A DNA stretch of 64,000 nucleotides from contig CM036621.1 in NCBI GenBank assembly GCA_020746105.1, positions 45,046,264-45,110,263 of the forward strand, read 5' to 3'. The position numbers and the translations under genes are program-made. The stretch comes from Trogon surrucura. Its lineage: Eukaryota > Chordata > Aves > Trogoniformes > Trogonidae. Of this stretch, positions 40,584 through 53,700 are shown one piece after another; position 1 is the first letter of the stretch, and each line of letters opens with the position of its first letter. Under the pieces are notes generated by a model. It was not told where the DNA came from and made no database searches. It saw nothing but the letters and a program-made list of their open reading frames with translations.

Positions 40584-40795
40584 CCGCCTGCTGCTGCACA
40601 CAGTGAATGTGTCCCTCCAGGATGAGTGGTCGTTTTGTTTCAGTAATGGCACTCCACGGGGAAATAAGAGGTACAGACATAAGGTCACCGGTATTTTCTG
40701 CTGACTTAAACTGAAAATCCTATTAGCTGAGAAGTTAAAATGAGTTGATCGTTTATACACAACCTCGAAGCACACATCATCTAGGGGGTCCTGGA
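40584..40795 (-). CDS. Exon-like block, 212 bases, unknown product
   Basis: On the minus strand 'tcctttctattccag' is a good acceptor and 'gtatgt' a good donor. The 212 bases between them are open and consist of two bases plus 70 codons, ending in phase 0. The peptide contains 'DPLDDVCFEVVYKRSTHFNF' and later a hydrophobic stretch with 'LCLYLLFPRGVPLL'. The frame remains open on both sides, and a phase-neutral AATAAA lies about 50 bases downstream, so the exon could instead be terminal. No family is recognised. Confidence 0.27.
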
Positions 40796-43339
40796 CTGGA
40801 ATAGAAAGGATGGTCACCTCTGCGCGCGTTGGCGGAACAACAGCCTCTATCACCCAAGTTTACAGCTCTGCAGAGATCATCCATCCCACCGCCTTGTTTC
40901 AACTGCGAACCCAGAGAGGCCCCTGCAGGGATGGGGAGGGTGCTGCACATCTGCCATCGCTCCGTGTCAGTGGCTCGCTTAGCAAGGCCGACAGTGCCAT
41001 TTGTAGAGAAGGTTGTAGAGGTATCGGTATTATCCGCTAAAACCCGGAAAGAAGCTATCTGACAGTAAGTAGCTCACAACCAGTTCTCATTAGTATTAAT
41101 CTTAGTTGGAGCCAAACCTGCCAAAAGTCATCCTATCCAGTACTGATCCCCAGAGACCTCAGGCCCTCCCAGAAGTCTGAAACTGGACATCGCTGATCTA
41201 AGTTTTCTTCGCAGTACGAGCTTCCTTATTTTTAAAGAGAACAAAGTTATCTGTACAGCTTTCATACCTCACATGAAGCAATCTATCCATAATGTTAATA
41301 ACTTGGATTTTACTATGCCAGCAGTCCAGTCACAGGAGAAAAATAAGTAATCCATTTCCTTATTTGAAAGCCAGAAGCACATAACGCTTATTAATAAAGA
41401 GCACAGTTTACATAGATTTTACTGTTATTGACCATAAAATGGTGTATACTACAAGCAAGGGTGAAATTTCTAACTAATTAGCCTGTGAAGATCATATTTA
41501 ATGGAGTACATAAACTTAGGTTCTTTACAAACCTTTAGGGTCTTGTTCATTAAGCATATACGTATGCAGTCTTTATGCTGAAACAGGACTTTGACACATA
41601 ATTCAAGGTTAAATAACCCACCGTGAGATTCACAAAATAGAACAGCTTACATGCTCCAGCTTTTAGCCTTTAAGAAAGGAATTAAGTGAAATATGATGCA
41701 CCTTCCTTAGCCAAAGAACCATAAATACATTCAGGAAAAAAAGCTGCAATTACCCAGACACTTAAAATACGCAGTCAGCAGGAGGACAATACTATTCGCA
41801 ACGTACATTTTTATCTCCTCGTGTCCTGATTCAGGAAACAGTTAACTCTTACAAGAAAAGCTTCTACACTTGTTTTTCCTAGATTATGTATTGCCACTGT
41901 CTAGACTGATTATCTTGCTGTAGTCATGACCTAATGATTTGGACTTGGTTTGCAGTTCTCCTCTCAGCAAAACTCTTCACACACAGGTAAGCATTGCTGA
42001 CATCAGTGGGACTTATATATATTTGCAAGTACTTTGTTAAAGTAAAAACCTGTGGTAAAACGAGTAAAATCTCATGTGGGCCAATTCAGTGGGAACAGAA
42101 TTTACGTTATTACATGGAGCATTATTAGTCACAAGCAGCTACCTGAGGAACAGCTAACCCAGGAACACTGGACTCAGTCCAGCCCTTGTTCAGTCAGAAC
42201 TTTGAGCAAGTTCACTTAAGTCTAAGACCATCATGTAATTATAGGAGCATTTGCCCAGTTTAGGCCAAGTCTTGCACCTGATTCAATCCCTGATGCAAAG
42301 TCAAACTGATGTCCTTGAGAGCTTTCCCACCAACCAGGATCCTTGGGTCGAGCGCAAGTGTCACGACCTGTACCGACACACTGCTGGCATTAGCTATGGC
42401 TCGGACTCCAGCAGCATTTCAGTCACAGAATGCACTGAAGCCTGGCCCTTTTTTCATTTTGCTTCCATTTTTGTCTCAAAAGATCTGTAATTAGAGGATT
42501 GTAGGTGTCATAGCCATAACTAAGGTGCAGTAACCACTACTCTTAAGGAATGTATTGGCAGATTAATATTATCACAGCATTGCAGAGACATGTAATGCTT
42601 CTGTAATTCTGGATTATGGACTTATTGTCAGAATACAAACTCGATTTTGGTTTTAACAAACTTAACAATTGTATTTACATTACCTTTTCACGTCTCCCGT
42701 TTAGACTGAATTTCCTAAAACTGTGTTCCCCACTTGTTGTTTAGGTTGATGCTGCCCTCTTCTGAATACACTGGATTATGACAGTCACTTCCCAGGAATT
42801 TCAGGACACTCGGAAAGCAGACAATTAGCTACACAGCAATCCCCAGATAAGAAAGGCTAATTATTATTTTTTTTTTAATCTTGTTTATCTCTTCAACTTT
42901 GATTGACTTTTACTAGAAAGGACATTGGTAAAACACTACATTTCGAGGCCTTCAAGGACAAACCTTACTCTACTTTTTTCACCTCATATTCTGTCACGAC
43001 AAGTGCTTTCTGCCCCTGTTTGACAATGCAAACTTTCATTACCTACTCGTTACGCCTCCAGAAGAGCCACCGCACGCTTTATCCCACATGGCCTTTTACA
43101 TATGACAGGAGGTAAAACTATTTCACTGTTCTCCTCCACATCACTCCATATACTCTGCCGTAACACCTGTAAGATATCTGCGTTAAGTACCGCCTGTTGT
43201 GCTTTCTGCCCACCCACCGCAGTTTCTACACTGACTATAAGCATTTTGGGGCAGGGACTAGACTTTTCTTTCTGATTGCAGTCAGCACTTAATACAATAT
43301 AATCTTTGCTAGAGCCTTTTGTGTTGCCACAGTGCAATT
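40796..43339. other. Non-coding stretch, nothing recognised
   Basis: The first 260 bases keep some CpGs and overlapping plus-strand frames (to 41062), but no convincing exon boundary pair. The rest is AT-rich with no repeat. Confidence 0.4.
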
Positions 43340-43660
43340 ACTAAATTTGTTTCAGAAAGAAATTAAATGAATCATTGATTAATAATATTTTTCACTATTA
43401 AATCACTATGGGCATATTAAGTGAATCTTGCGCTGTGGTTGATAAACCTGCATGAGTGAGCTTATTGATTCTTCATGTATCTAGTTTTCATTCATCTCCT
43501 AAGTATGTCTGAATATTTGATAAATGCAAATTGCTAATTAATAAGGGAGAGGTGTGAAGAAGGGAGAGGGGATTATAACATTGCCTTCTTTAATTAAAAA
43601 AAGGCTGTTTGTTAATTGCAGGACCTACAGTAGAGGAGTGATTCCAGTTTCTAGTTGGAA
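43340..43660. promoter_or_regulatory. Candidate AT-rich enhancer / conserved non-coding element
   Basis: Binding-site-like words are packed into about 320 bases: TGATTAATAAT near the left end, a TGTGGTT Runx-type word at 43434-43440 next to TTGATAAAC, an ATGCAAAT octamer at 43524-43531 followed at once by CTAATTAATAA, then TTTAATTAAAA and TTAATTGCAGG. There is no open frame or repeat. The arrangement resembles deeply conserved developmental enhancers. This is inference from motif density only. Confidence 0.3.
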
Positions 43661-45434
43661 TGTCAACCTTTGAAACATCCAGAATACGAGTTTCTCATTC
43701 TCTCAGTGCCAGAAATCGAACCGCAGTGAGCTAATATGAATCTGAATCACAACTTGAGCACATTTCACTCGAAATAGTTGAAGCTTCCTCCCCGCACCCA
43801 AGCTTGACTCTATTCCTTCATCAGTGGTCCTGTTGACCACTCAAAGCAGATCATTACAATTTTAGAATGGATTTTTAATGTCTATATCACTCTTCATTAG
43901 GATGGTACTATGAAGGTTTTGCTTCTTGATGCATTTCACCTTCAGACAAGAACAGCAGGAAAAAAAAATAATTTCAATTCTCACAGGGTTGTAGAAAATT
44001 TTCTTCTGGTTTTGGTAGTTTTGGTTCATATTCTGTGTTCACGCTCTCCATGGTTTGCTTTGAGTTTCACATTCAGACAAACTGATAACATGCCCAAACC
44101 ACCAACTTTGTTATGCCCCGGCACAGATTAGCTTGGGAGCTATTCATAAAGCACACAAAGGTTTCCTTTTTGGTGGGCTCAGCCTCACCAAGCCCACGCA
44201 ATCCCAATGCTTACTAATATCTTTGGAGTAGCAGTTTCTTCACAGCAAGCACTTGAAGGAGCAGACCTCTAAACTGCCAGCACTAGAAGACTGCATTTTT
44301 AGGGCAGCAAAAATACATCAAAGTGCAGTTCAGACGACCCGATGGCTGCACAGACTGCTCAGAACTTGCGCCTGTGGCAACACCGCTTATTTCAAAGTTC
44401 GCTCCTGGTAATCAACATAAAATGACAATGTAGAGCTACGAAACATGTTGTTTAAATAAACTACTAATTATGATTGTCTGGAAATATGCTACTGTGCTGA
44501 CAAGATACTAATGCCTTTTAATACACAGCCCAGATTACCTTTGAAGTTGTGCATCATCTACAGTACTAAACTTCAAGGTTATTTGTAACAAAGCATATTT
44601 AGATCAATATAGAGGTGCAAACTTCACCACAGTCCCCCAAAAGGTAATTCTGTGTGTGCATCTGGAGCTTAAAGAGTTGGGGCAAGCAAATGCTCCAAAA
44701 GTGGTTTCTCTGTAAAGGAATGTAACAGCAGAGCAAGCAGAGCAGTTTTGATGCACATCTAGTGCTGAATTCCCTGGCACTTCATGGCACTGCTATACAA
44801 AATTGGAGTGGAGTTAGTTGAGGAACAGACAGTTAAAGAAGAAACTTAACTCAGAACTTATCCTGCCTGCTGAAAATGAAATTGCTACAGGGGCTAGCCC
44901 CCAACGCTCCAGGGAACATGAGACACTCCTCAGGATGTTAAGTTGTTGGGTTTTCTTCTCCCCCCAATCTAGACAAAGCCAAGATTTTCAAGCTTGAGAT
45001 TTTGAATACTTAAACGGGTGCCTATTTACAAAGAAATCATTCTGGGTTTTGAGAGTTAGTGTCACGCCAATTCACACCAAAGCCAGCTGAAGTCACCATT
45101 TCAAGCATGTTTTGAGAGTTGTAAATACCTCTGTGTGTTTAAGAAAAATCTTAGGATTATTTTTAGGCTGAGGGATATTCAGAAGGACCTCCTTATATCA
45201 AAAAGAAGGGAGAAAAATGAGCCCAAGGAGAAAAGCACACCTACCTGAAACTTGAACACGAGATGAGAGACAGGAGGGAGAAGCTGACGTACTGCAAAGA
45301 AACAAGAATCTTGGGCCTGGAAGAGCTGAAATTGAGCAGGGCACCAGCTTCTGCTCATCTGTGCACCAACACTTCAGCAAATCACTTAGTTTCTCTCAGC
45401 TTTCTACCTATGAATGAGCTAAACTATTTTCCAG
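43661..45434. other. Non-coding stretch, nothing recognised
   Basis: No repeat, RNA or paired splice structure was recognised before the exon-like block that starts at 45435. Confidence 0.4.
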
Positions 45435-45632
45435 GGTCTGGGGCGAATTGACGGTGCGCGCACAGCTCGAGAAAGATACAAAGCTCCAGCAACCACTGCA
45501 CTGCCTACACTAAAAATTAAAGAGATCATGAACCAGGTCATCCAAATCAAGAAATTTATAAAAATAATAAATCTGTGTTTCCTTTTATTGGTCTTCCTGT
45601 TTTGCACCTTCTACGTGTATTTTCAAGACTAA
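45435..45632 (+). CDS. Possible terminal exon with C-terminal membrane anchor, unknown
   Basis: After the acceptor 'gctaaactattttccag' an open frame of 65 codons runs to TAA. It begins 'GLGRIDGARTARERYKAP', has a lysine/isoleucine-rich amphipathic stretch, then about 18 hydrophobic residues near the end ('INLCFLLLVFLFCTFYVYF') and a two-residue tail. That layout fits a tail-anchored membrane protein. CpGs are retained in its first 45 bases, unlike the flanks. The minus strand offers a rival terminal exon: acceptor 'ctctttaatttttag', coding 45509 down to 45419, about 29 residues ending in an arginine-rich tail. No polyadenylation signal was seen nearby on plus. No family is recognised. Confidence 0.3.
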   Translation, partial: GLGRIDGARTARERYKAPATTALPTLKIKEIMNQVIQIKKFIKIINLCFLLLVFLFCTFYVYFQD

Positions 45633-48600
45633 TTTTAGTTTACTTCAAAAACTATTCTCTTAAAGAAAAATGAGATTCTCATGCAAGTCTACGGATAAAG
45701 ATAAAAAGAAAAAATAGTCGTTAAAAAAATGCTCTTATTTTACTAGTACTAAAGCATCATGATGTTAAATCTTTTAATGTCCCCTGTCTGTGCCACATCA
45801 CACAATTGGCTCTTGAGCAATGTAGTCAAATAGGCCAGCACTTTCCACTGTTCTGCATTATTTTTTAAAAAAGAAATATTACTTTTAATTTTGTTTTCTA
45901 TTCTTCTAAATTAAATATTTTTTGAGGATAAGGCATTATCTGCTTCCTTCAGGATACAAATTCATCATGATACATAGGTAGTGCTAATTGATGTAATCCT
46001 TGAAGCACATTCCAGGGCTAATAGCCACTAAAAATCAAACAGTGTTTTCTTCCTTGTGGGTGGTTGATTACAGCAATTCAAAAAAAAAAAAAAAGAAAAG
46101 AAAGATAGAATGGTCACAATTGCTTTAACACTAATTGGATTGTCCATACGCAAATAGTTAACAATTTCTGGCCAGAAATCTATTTGCTGAAATAATGCAG
46201 AACGGGACTGCTTAGCAAAAGAAGTAGGTGAGAGCTCTGAAAGATGTTTGCTCAGCTACCCGATATGAAAAACAAATTAAGATGACAGTAGTTTCTCCAC
46301 TTCTAAATCCACGGAGTTGCATGTGAGACCACACAGACTGCCATAATAAAAACCACCTGATACCTGGCCTAAGGCACTGATTATTAATATAGTAAAAGAT
46401 CTTTGTCCGATCAGTAATTTTGTAATAAAGACAGCACATCACTGGAAGCCAACCAGGCTGACCCATTAGGCAGAGTACGTGGATGTGCCTGTACTTTTTC
46501 ACACGTGTTCTGGCATAGCCTGTTTTCACAAAGATGCCAGACTCAGGTCAGACACCCTGTTTATTTCCTTTATACCTCCTGTTATAAGTCTCAGTAGGAC
46601 CAAGAGATTACTGTTAAAATTCAAAACCGTGATTTGCAAGCCACCTACAGCGTTTGATGCCCAGTTTCTATTCTTCTCAGTAGGATTTGAACTCCCAAAT
46701 ACTTTAAGTAGTATTAGAAATCTCAACCCAAATCCCCAGCCTCATTTTGGGCTCATTTGAAACTTGCATAGTCTCCAAAGGGAGCTTGATAGGGATTTAT
46801 AATTAATCCTACTATATGCGTAAAAATTACCCTGGCGATATCTCAGCCAATTCCCTATAGCTGCTCCAGTCTGTCAAATCAGCTCTTTAATCCAGTGGTG
46901 AATTATTTAACCACCAACACCAGAGCCAGCATATCACAGGGGCTTCGATAACTTTTATTTCTGTTCTGAATATGCCCACAGCAGCTGTTAAGAGTGTGAA
47001 TAATGATTTCCACAGAGATGTTCCTTGCATTGCTGTACTAAGGAAAGGCTGGAAGAATTCAAACAAACTGGGTGACTTCCAGATCTCAGCCTTAAGAGCA
47101 ATCGCAATCATGATCAGAAAAATTGCTCGACCAGGGAAAGCCATGATCTTAGACTACCCAGACCACCTGAAAAGAAGTCAAGTAATCACTTTGGCACACT
47201 ACAGCAAACAGAATTTTCCATTAAAAGAGCAATGTTGGTCAGCATTTTCAAAAGATAGTTTTGCCCAACACATTTCAGTATCATACACATTACTTCATTT
47301 AGAAGTGGGTTTTTTTTTTCCCCACTTATTACATGAAAACTGAACAAATTTTGTCCAAAAATGTTCACTCACTAACAGAACTCAAGAGAACTGGAAAGGA
47401 GTTTTAAATTTGAAATATACTTTTAAATAATACTGTAATTAAGGAGTAACATATAAAAATCAATAAACTTTAATAAAACTACAAACTGCAAAATTTCAGC
47501 AACCATTTTTAGAATGTATTTAGTCAGCTTTGAAATATTTTAAAAACCTGTACGCATTAACGACTTTGTCTCATTTTTGGAGTATACTCTGATGAACAGA
47601 GAGGCTGAGGAAAAGAGCAGCTTCAGAATCCACCAATTTGATTAAAGAACGGCCCTTCTAAAATTTGACAAAAACTCCCCAATGGCCCTACATAGATGAA
47701 GGGCCAACTAACGGCCGTACTAAAGCCACGTTCTCCTCAAATTTATGTATTAATCTCACAATCGTGTTTGTTCCTATGGCCACACAGGTTACAGGCAAAA
47801 CTGAGCAGTGGAAAACAAGGCATGCTTTCTGCCCCACCCCACCCACGTGAAAATAACTTGTACAAAGCCATGTAGAAGCAGCATCCTGAGGCCCCAAAAG
47901 CTGTTCCCCACTCCATTGGTGCTTGCCAGTTCTTCTCTCTACCCCCTTGCTTTATGAAAACAGACCAGCAGTGGGAGTCGATGGGAATTTACCACTTCCT
48001 TTCATGGAAGCCAAGTTCTGTCTCCAATCTCCTCACTGCCCGTCAGCTTTTGAAAGAAATGTTGCTAGAGGCAGGAACACTTAAAAGAAAGTCCAGTAGA
48101 TTTCTGAACTCAGCTTTAAAACTGTCCTTTAAGAGCTTCCCTGAGGTGTTTATGGCTTATATTGCACAATTAGCTACTTTACATTGCAGTCTTTTCTTCA
48201 AAAGCAATCTTTGGCTAATTTTAAATTCTTAGAAATATGCTTCATATTTTAAAAGTCCTATTTTACAGCTGCAGTAAACTCCTCCAGGGTGCATATTAGA
48301 GGCCATAATGGCACATTTTGGCCATCAAAATCCATTACCGGGCTTCAACACCCACCCCACCGTCATGATGGGTGTCTCCAACTCATTAGCTTTACCTAGT
48401 AACAAGCCAATGTTAGCACCTGTTCTCACAAAATGGATTTTAACACAAACAGGGCCAAGCTGAAAAGCCAGACCACTGCAGCCAAGAGCTGAACTCAAAA
48501 CCTGAAACGTCCGGAGCTGCATGCTAGTCTAGCCCCCTTCAAAAAAATCCCCTTTTTTTATGCAGTTTAACGTGACTGACATTAAGAAAACTTCTTAACC

Positions 48601-51600
48601 GCTCACCAATATCATACCGACCTCCCAGAACCAGGACTTTCAACAAAGTTTATTGCTGAGGAGGCTAGGGACGCAGTTCATAGGTAACTGTACACATTTA
48701 TGCATCCCTCCCCACTAAGGTATTATCACACTGCTCTCTGTACAAAAGACGACTAACTCCCACCAGATCACGCACTGTTGTCCAGAAGAAGATGGAATAA
48801 GTCAGGATACTTGTTCCTCCTGCTCTTGAAAACTCCCAAGTGCAGCGCTAGGGTTGCTGAACAACATGAGCAGAGCAGCACCTAATCACCCAGACACGCC
48901 CCCCCCCAAACAACAGAGTAATGCCTGGCTTCTCAGATCCTCATTAACCTGCATAGATCCAATGACTTTTGCTAGCTAAAAACCTGCCCTGAACCTTAAG
49001 GCAGCTGGAGAACATGACTATCAGATGCCTTCAATTTAAGATAACTCCATTTGTCCAGCTGAACGCTTTATTAGAAAAACTATATTCCTTTTGTAACTGA
49101 GCATTGTTGTGTATAGCTAATAGGCACAGTGGGTGTCCAAAGCACAGGCTTTGTGTTTCGAGAGATCTAAATATATTAGCCAATTTAATAAGCATCAATG
49201 GTCAAAAAGCATGGATGTCTCTCCCTGAAGGTGAAGAACACCCTTTTAATGAAAAAACCCCTTGCAATAATCCCGGATCCATCTCCAATTTAGACCTTGT
49301 ATTCTCCCCTGTCATCAGAGTTTCAATTGCGTTTGCTATGAGCTCTTGGTTTCAATTTACAGAGCATTAGCCCCAGGCTCCTCATCAGCATCTTCGGGTC
49401 CACTGCGGCACGCATCCAAAACACTGAGCAGGAGAAAGAGTGTCAACAAAATCCTGAGTGACAAACAAAGCAGACCAGTTGCTCAAGGAAATGGAGGAGA
49501 GCACCAACATTTAAGAGTGCCAAGTGGGGCCAAAACCATAGGGGACGAAACAGTCCGAATGTGTGGACAGGGAGCTCTCCCCAAGGAAGGACGCCTACTC
49601 TGTCACGCAGATGAGCAGCCTGCAAGCCAGGGAAGACTAAACAAAAAGCAAAAAGCAAAAGCATCCAGGAGGAGACATCAAAATCATCGGTATGCAAACA
49701 TTCCATGCATTTGTGTAGCTTTTATTACTACAAGCCACCACATAAAGTGCAGACAATATGTCAGCAACATGCATTACAATAGGAAACAAGGTAACACAAC
49801 AAGAATCATGGGGGCCACTGCAAGCACAGGTGATTAGATCTCAGCTGGCTTCTCTCTGTAAGTGACCTTCTCAAAACAAAGGTGCCTGCTCATATGTAAA
49901 CCCTTACTTTTCCCTGCTTGATGTCTCACTCCTTGTTAATCTGTTTTCCAGCCCCGCATACCAGCCTGAGCACTTGAAGGAGCATCAGCAGTATGCTCCT
50001 TCTTGGCACCAACTGCGTGTGGCAGCTGCATAGCTTGTAGTCAGTGAATTTTGCAGCTGGTCTGGTAGCAGTTGGCAAAAGCCTACTGTCCAGATGGACG
50101 TTAAATTTGCATTATTTATAATACATCGAAAGCGAATAAACCTATATCAAACTGGCTTATAAGGACATTTATTTAGGGACTTGTTTCTGACAGTTCTGCA
50201 GCCACTTTCATCCAAGCAATGCTCGGATGCCCAATGTTTTACTTGTCCACAGGAAAACAGTCCACAGCTTCCGATCACTGTTAGCCCTTGCATAACCCAC
50301 AGGGGTGGAAGGAGAACTGGGAAATCTGGTCCCTTTCACAGATTATTGCCTTAAACTTCATTAACCCATTGACGATTACGGCATTTGTGTCCAAGAGCTC
50401 AGATCATGCAAGGCTCTGGCCTGCTGGGGTTTTCCTACTTGCAGTGTGAAAGAAGGAGACACCACACCAGACAATGCAAACAGGTCTGTGACCGTGGCCC
50501 TCTCATCTCCCAGGCAGCTTTGAAAATGCCCCTTTATCACACAGATGGTAAGCCCCACAATGTCAATCACAGTTCAAAATTCATAGAAAAGAGTAATCTT
50601 TGCAAAAAGAGTAAGCTTTGCAAAACCGGCGCAAAATACCATAACAGAGAATGATCACGTGTGTCTTTTTTTTGAACAACCTGAACTGAGGGATAATATC
50701 TTTTGCTTTGAAAATTACAGCCTTTATAGAGAAGGTCATCTTCATTTTTATCTTCAGTTATCAGCACTTTGGGACTGTCAGGATACAACCCATTTTGCTA
50801 ATATGGGCTTTAAAAATCTTAACTAAAGCCATCTGAAAACAGCTCACTGTAAGATTATTTTTGTTCCTATGCAATGACAGTTCTTCAGGCCCAAGTAGCA
50901 GAACAACCAACTACTTCACCACTTTCCAAAACCGCTGTCGGATCAGCCCATGGGTACTGCTCCAGTCTCTTCTCATTACCAGCTGTGAGTACATCAGGAG
51001 TTGTGTAAATTTTGTTCTCTCCTCGCCCAGCTCAGAAGATTAAGCATATTAAGACTTTCAAGCATGTGAACCAATCATGTGGAGTACAGTGCTGAGAAGG
51101 GGGAGGGAGTAGCATATTTTATCCAACTCCCTCTGTTAAGCTACATGATTTGAATACAAATAAAATAATGTAAGCTCTTAAGTCGTTCTAGATGCTTCTT
51201 AGTATTTTAAAAGTAAGTACCTCAGAATATAAAACTACTGCTACATTTGAGATATTTCTTGAGGCTTGCATCTATGCACAAAACACATTTTGTGAGTGAA
51301 CAGCCCAAGCATTTGGTACAACATCGAACTGTGCCGAGATCACAGGAGAGGATCTTCAGCCAGTACAAACCGACTCAGGTCCATCAGCTTTGGACCGTGG
51401 TATCAGCTCCACTTTGACAGTTTGTGCAAATGGACGAGTACATGATTTTTCATTTGGATTAATAAAATGGCACTGGATGACCACAGACACGTTGTCTTTC
51501 GCTTCAAAATGAAACAGTAAGAGTTTACACATAAGAATGCCCTTACTGTAAATGCATCAATTGTCACTTTCTTAAAACACATGTTTTACATTTGGCACAG

Positions 51601-52357
51601 CAACAATACGAAAGTGTTTACAAACTGGATCAGAGCCAAGAGACAGCTTCTCCAAGCCGTCAGTCTCAGAATCCTACCCAGTTCCCACTCCTTCTCAGAA
51701 AAAGCCTGGGAAAACAGATTGGGAAGATTCATAACTACACACTTGATTTATAAGTGTCTTTGTGTGTGTGCACATGCATATAAAGACACCCATGTAAGTC
51801 TAGGTATGAGCACGTACACATATGGCAGGTTCTGCATGTACTACAGAGCTCAGATGAAAACGTTACCTAGGTTAAGACTCTCCCAAATCCAAAGTTTATG
51901 CAAAAAGATTTTTCTCTGTTCAGTGAAGGTATTTAAGACAATGCTATTTTGGGAAGGACTAAAACTAAGACATCTGTAACTAGATATTCTGGTTTCTTCC
52001 AACAGGGTATTCCACATTTAGAGACCCATTTCCCTGTTCCACATCTTGGCTGAAGGCCTGCCGCAGCAGGGACGGCAATACCAGCTCTGCCTTGAGCGAG
52101 CTGGGAGAAGCTGTTGAGCCTCTCTTCGAAGGAGGTCAGGAACAGGCATTTCAGAGACTCATGGCAACAGCAGAGGCCACATGCTGCCAGTACTATTTTG
52201 GATCTGGTGACTGTCACTTCCCACGTTTCGGAAACGAATTCCTCTCTCTGACGTCGCCATGGAGAAATTTCCTCATTTTGATGGAGAAAAGCAGCTTTTA
52301 TTCCTCAAAAATTGCAGTACTTGTTTGCTGATCACAACTGCAAATGCTAGAAAAGGA
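45633..52357. other. Non-coding stretch with simple tracts
   Basis: A 15-base A tract lies at 46080-46094. The part at 45700-46060 is AT-rich with enhancer-like words. The plus frame at 46972-47343 (123 codons) and the one at 49346-49837 (163 codons, basic) lack convincing splice structure or family resemblance and are treated as chance frames. No CR1 piece was seen before 52358. Confidence 0.4.
50588..50623. repeat. 18-bp tandem duplication
   Basis: Two adjacent 18-base copies, 'aaagagtaatctttgcaa' and 'aaagagtaagctttgcaa', differ at one position. This is a recent local duplication of no evident function. Confidence 0.9.
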
Positions 52358-52501
52358 GAATCTGATCTCCTTCTATGACAAGGTGACCTGTTCACAGTGG
52401 AGGAGGCAAAGGCTGTGGGTGTTATCTACCTTGACTTCAGTCAAGACTTTGATACCATATCCCACAGCATTCACCTGGAGAAACTGGCAGCTCATGGCTG
52501 T
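52358..52501 (+). mobile_element. CR1 LINE ORF2 reverse-transcriptase fragment
   Basis: About 145 bases match the reverse-transcriptase coding part of CR1 ORF2. In plus orientation 'ctgatctccttctatgacaa' is followed by the block that encodes the RT catalytic motif around 'VIYLDFSQDFDTISHS' and then 'LEKLAAHG'. The first aspartate of the catalytic set is present, but the copy is truncated at both ends and cannot encode an enzyme. It is an internal CR1 piece rather than the usual 3' end. Confidence 0.9.
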
Positions 52502-53585
52502 GTGGTAATTTGTGGCCTCTGGGAAAAACTACAATAACTGGAAGAGTCTAAGCAAAGCTGCCTTATTAAGTTCTGCCTAAATTGAGAACTGTAAGGATTA
52601 ACAGAAGACAGGGGGGAAAAAAATACTAACAACAAAAAAAAACCCAACCCTGTCAATCATTATCTTTAGGTAGAATACAGCTTAGAAGTGCTGCCAAATA
52701 GAGCTAGAGCAGATTCTCAAGTAGTTAGAGACCTCTTGACATCATTGTCTCTGCCCTGTGCCGTCTAAAATCAACATGAGCAATCCAGGCAGACAGAAAG
52801 AATCCAAGCTATCCATAGGAGTTGATGTATTTTAGCACAGTTAAGGGAAGGAACACAGGAATGGAAGAAGATTTGGTTATATTCTCTAACTAGACAGAAA
52901 ACTTAGGACAGAATATGAAACATTGGCTTATTTTAAAAATTGTACAACAGAATTATTTAAAAACTCATACAACAGAATTAAGACCCAAGAAAGGAACACC
53001 ATAGAACTCTACAATTTAATTGCTATGGCAACTTTGCAGAGCAGTTTTAGAACGTGGTTCCAGCAGTCCTCTAATACTATCAAAACAAATACGCTGAACA
53101 CTAAAATTTAAAGATGATCAGTCCATTAAGGTGTTGTATTAACACACTTAAGTATGTTATCATATGTCATGTGAATTCTATATGACATCCACACCATCTT
53201 GTAGTGCTTGAAACTATTCATTTTAGGAAACAGGACTGGGGAGAGGATCTCCTAGGCTACAGGTCAGATCTACGGCTTATTTAATCTTACGCTGCTCAGA
53301 TTGATCAAGTTCTGAATTAAAACTAGCAGTTTTCTTACTCTCACTACTCCTACAGTGTAATTCTAAAACCTCACTCTAATGTTTTATAGCTTTCTACTAA
53401 TTTCCTGAGAGAACTCACTTAGAACCATATTATATCTTTTTGCTTTTTGCCAACTTTTTCTTTCAGTTTAAATAACTTTCTCTGCTTTGGTAATTATTCC
53501 ACCTTTAGTTGCTCCGTATAGAAAGCGATCCCATTTTCTATCAGTTTTCACTCTGCTACACTAAACAAGCCATAACTAAACAACA

Positions 53586-53700
53586 TGTAAGTATATACAT
53601 ACACACACATGTATATATAAAAATACCTATACTATATGCATACAGAAATACATTTAACAAATATTTGTAAGCGTATATACACACATTTATGTACATAATC
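53586..53700. repeat. Degenerate (TA/CA)n-rich simple repeat
   Basis: Alternating purine-pyrimidine sequence with interrupted TATA, ACAC and ATGTATAT runs, typical of a decayed dinucleotide microsatellite. Confidence 0.65.

Noticed and set aside
46972..47343. 123-codon plus-strand frame
   Set aside because: Has an acceptor-like start but no donor and no recognisable family; the antisense frame is equally open.
49346..49837. 163-codon plus-strand open frame with a basic, Lys/Arg-rich middle
   Set aside because: No start context, splice pair or family resemblance; low-complexity basic stretch comes from A-rich DNA.
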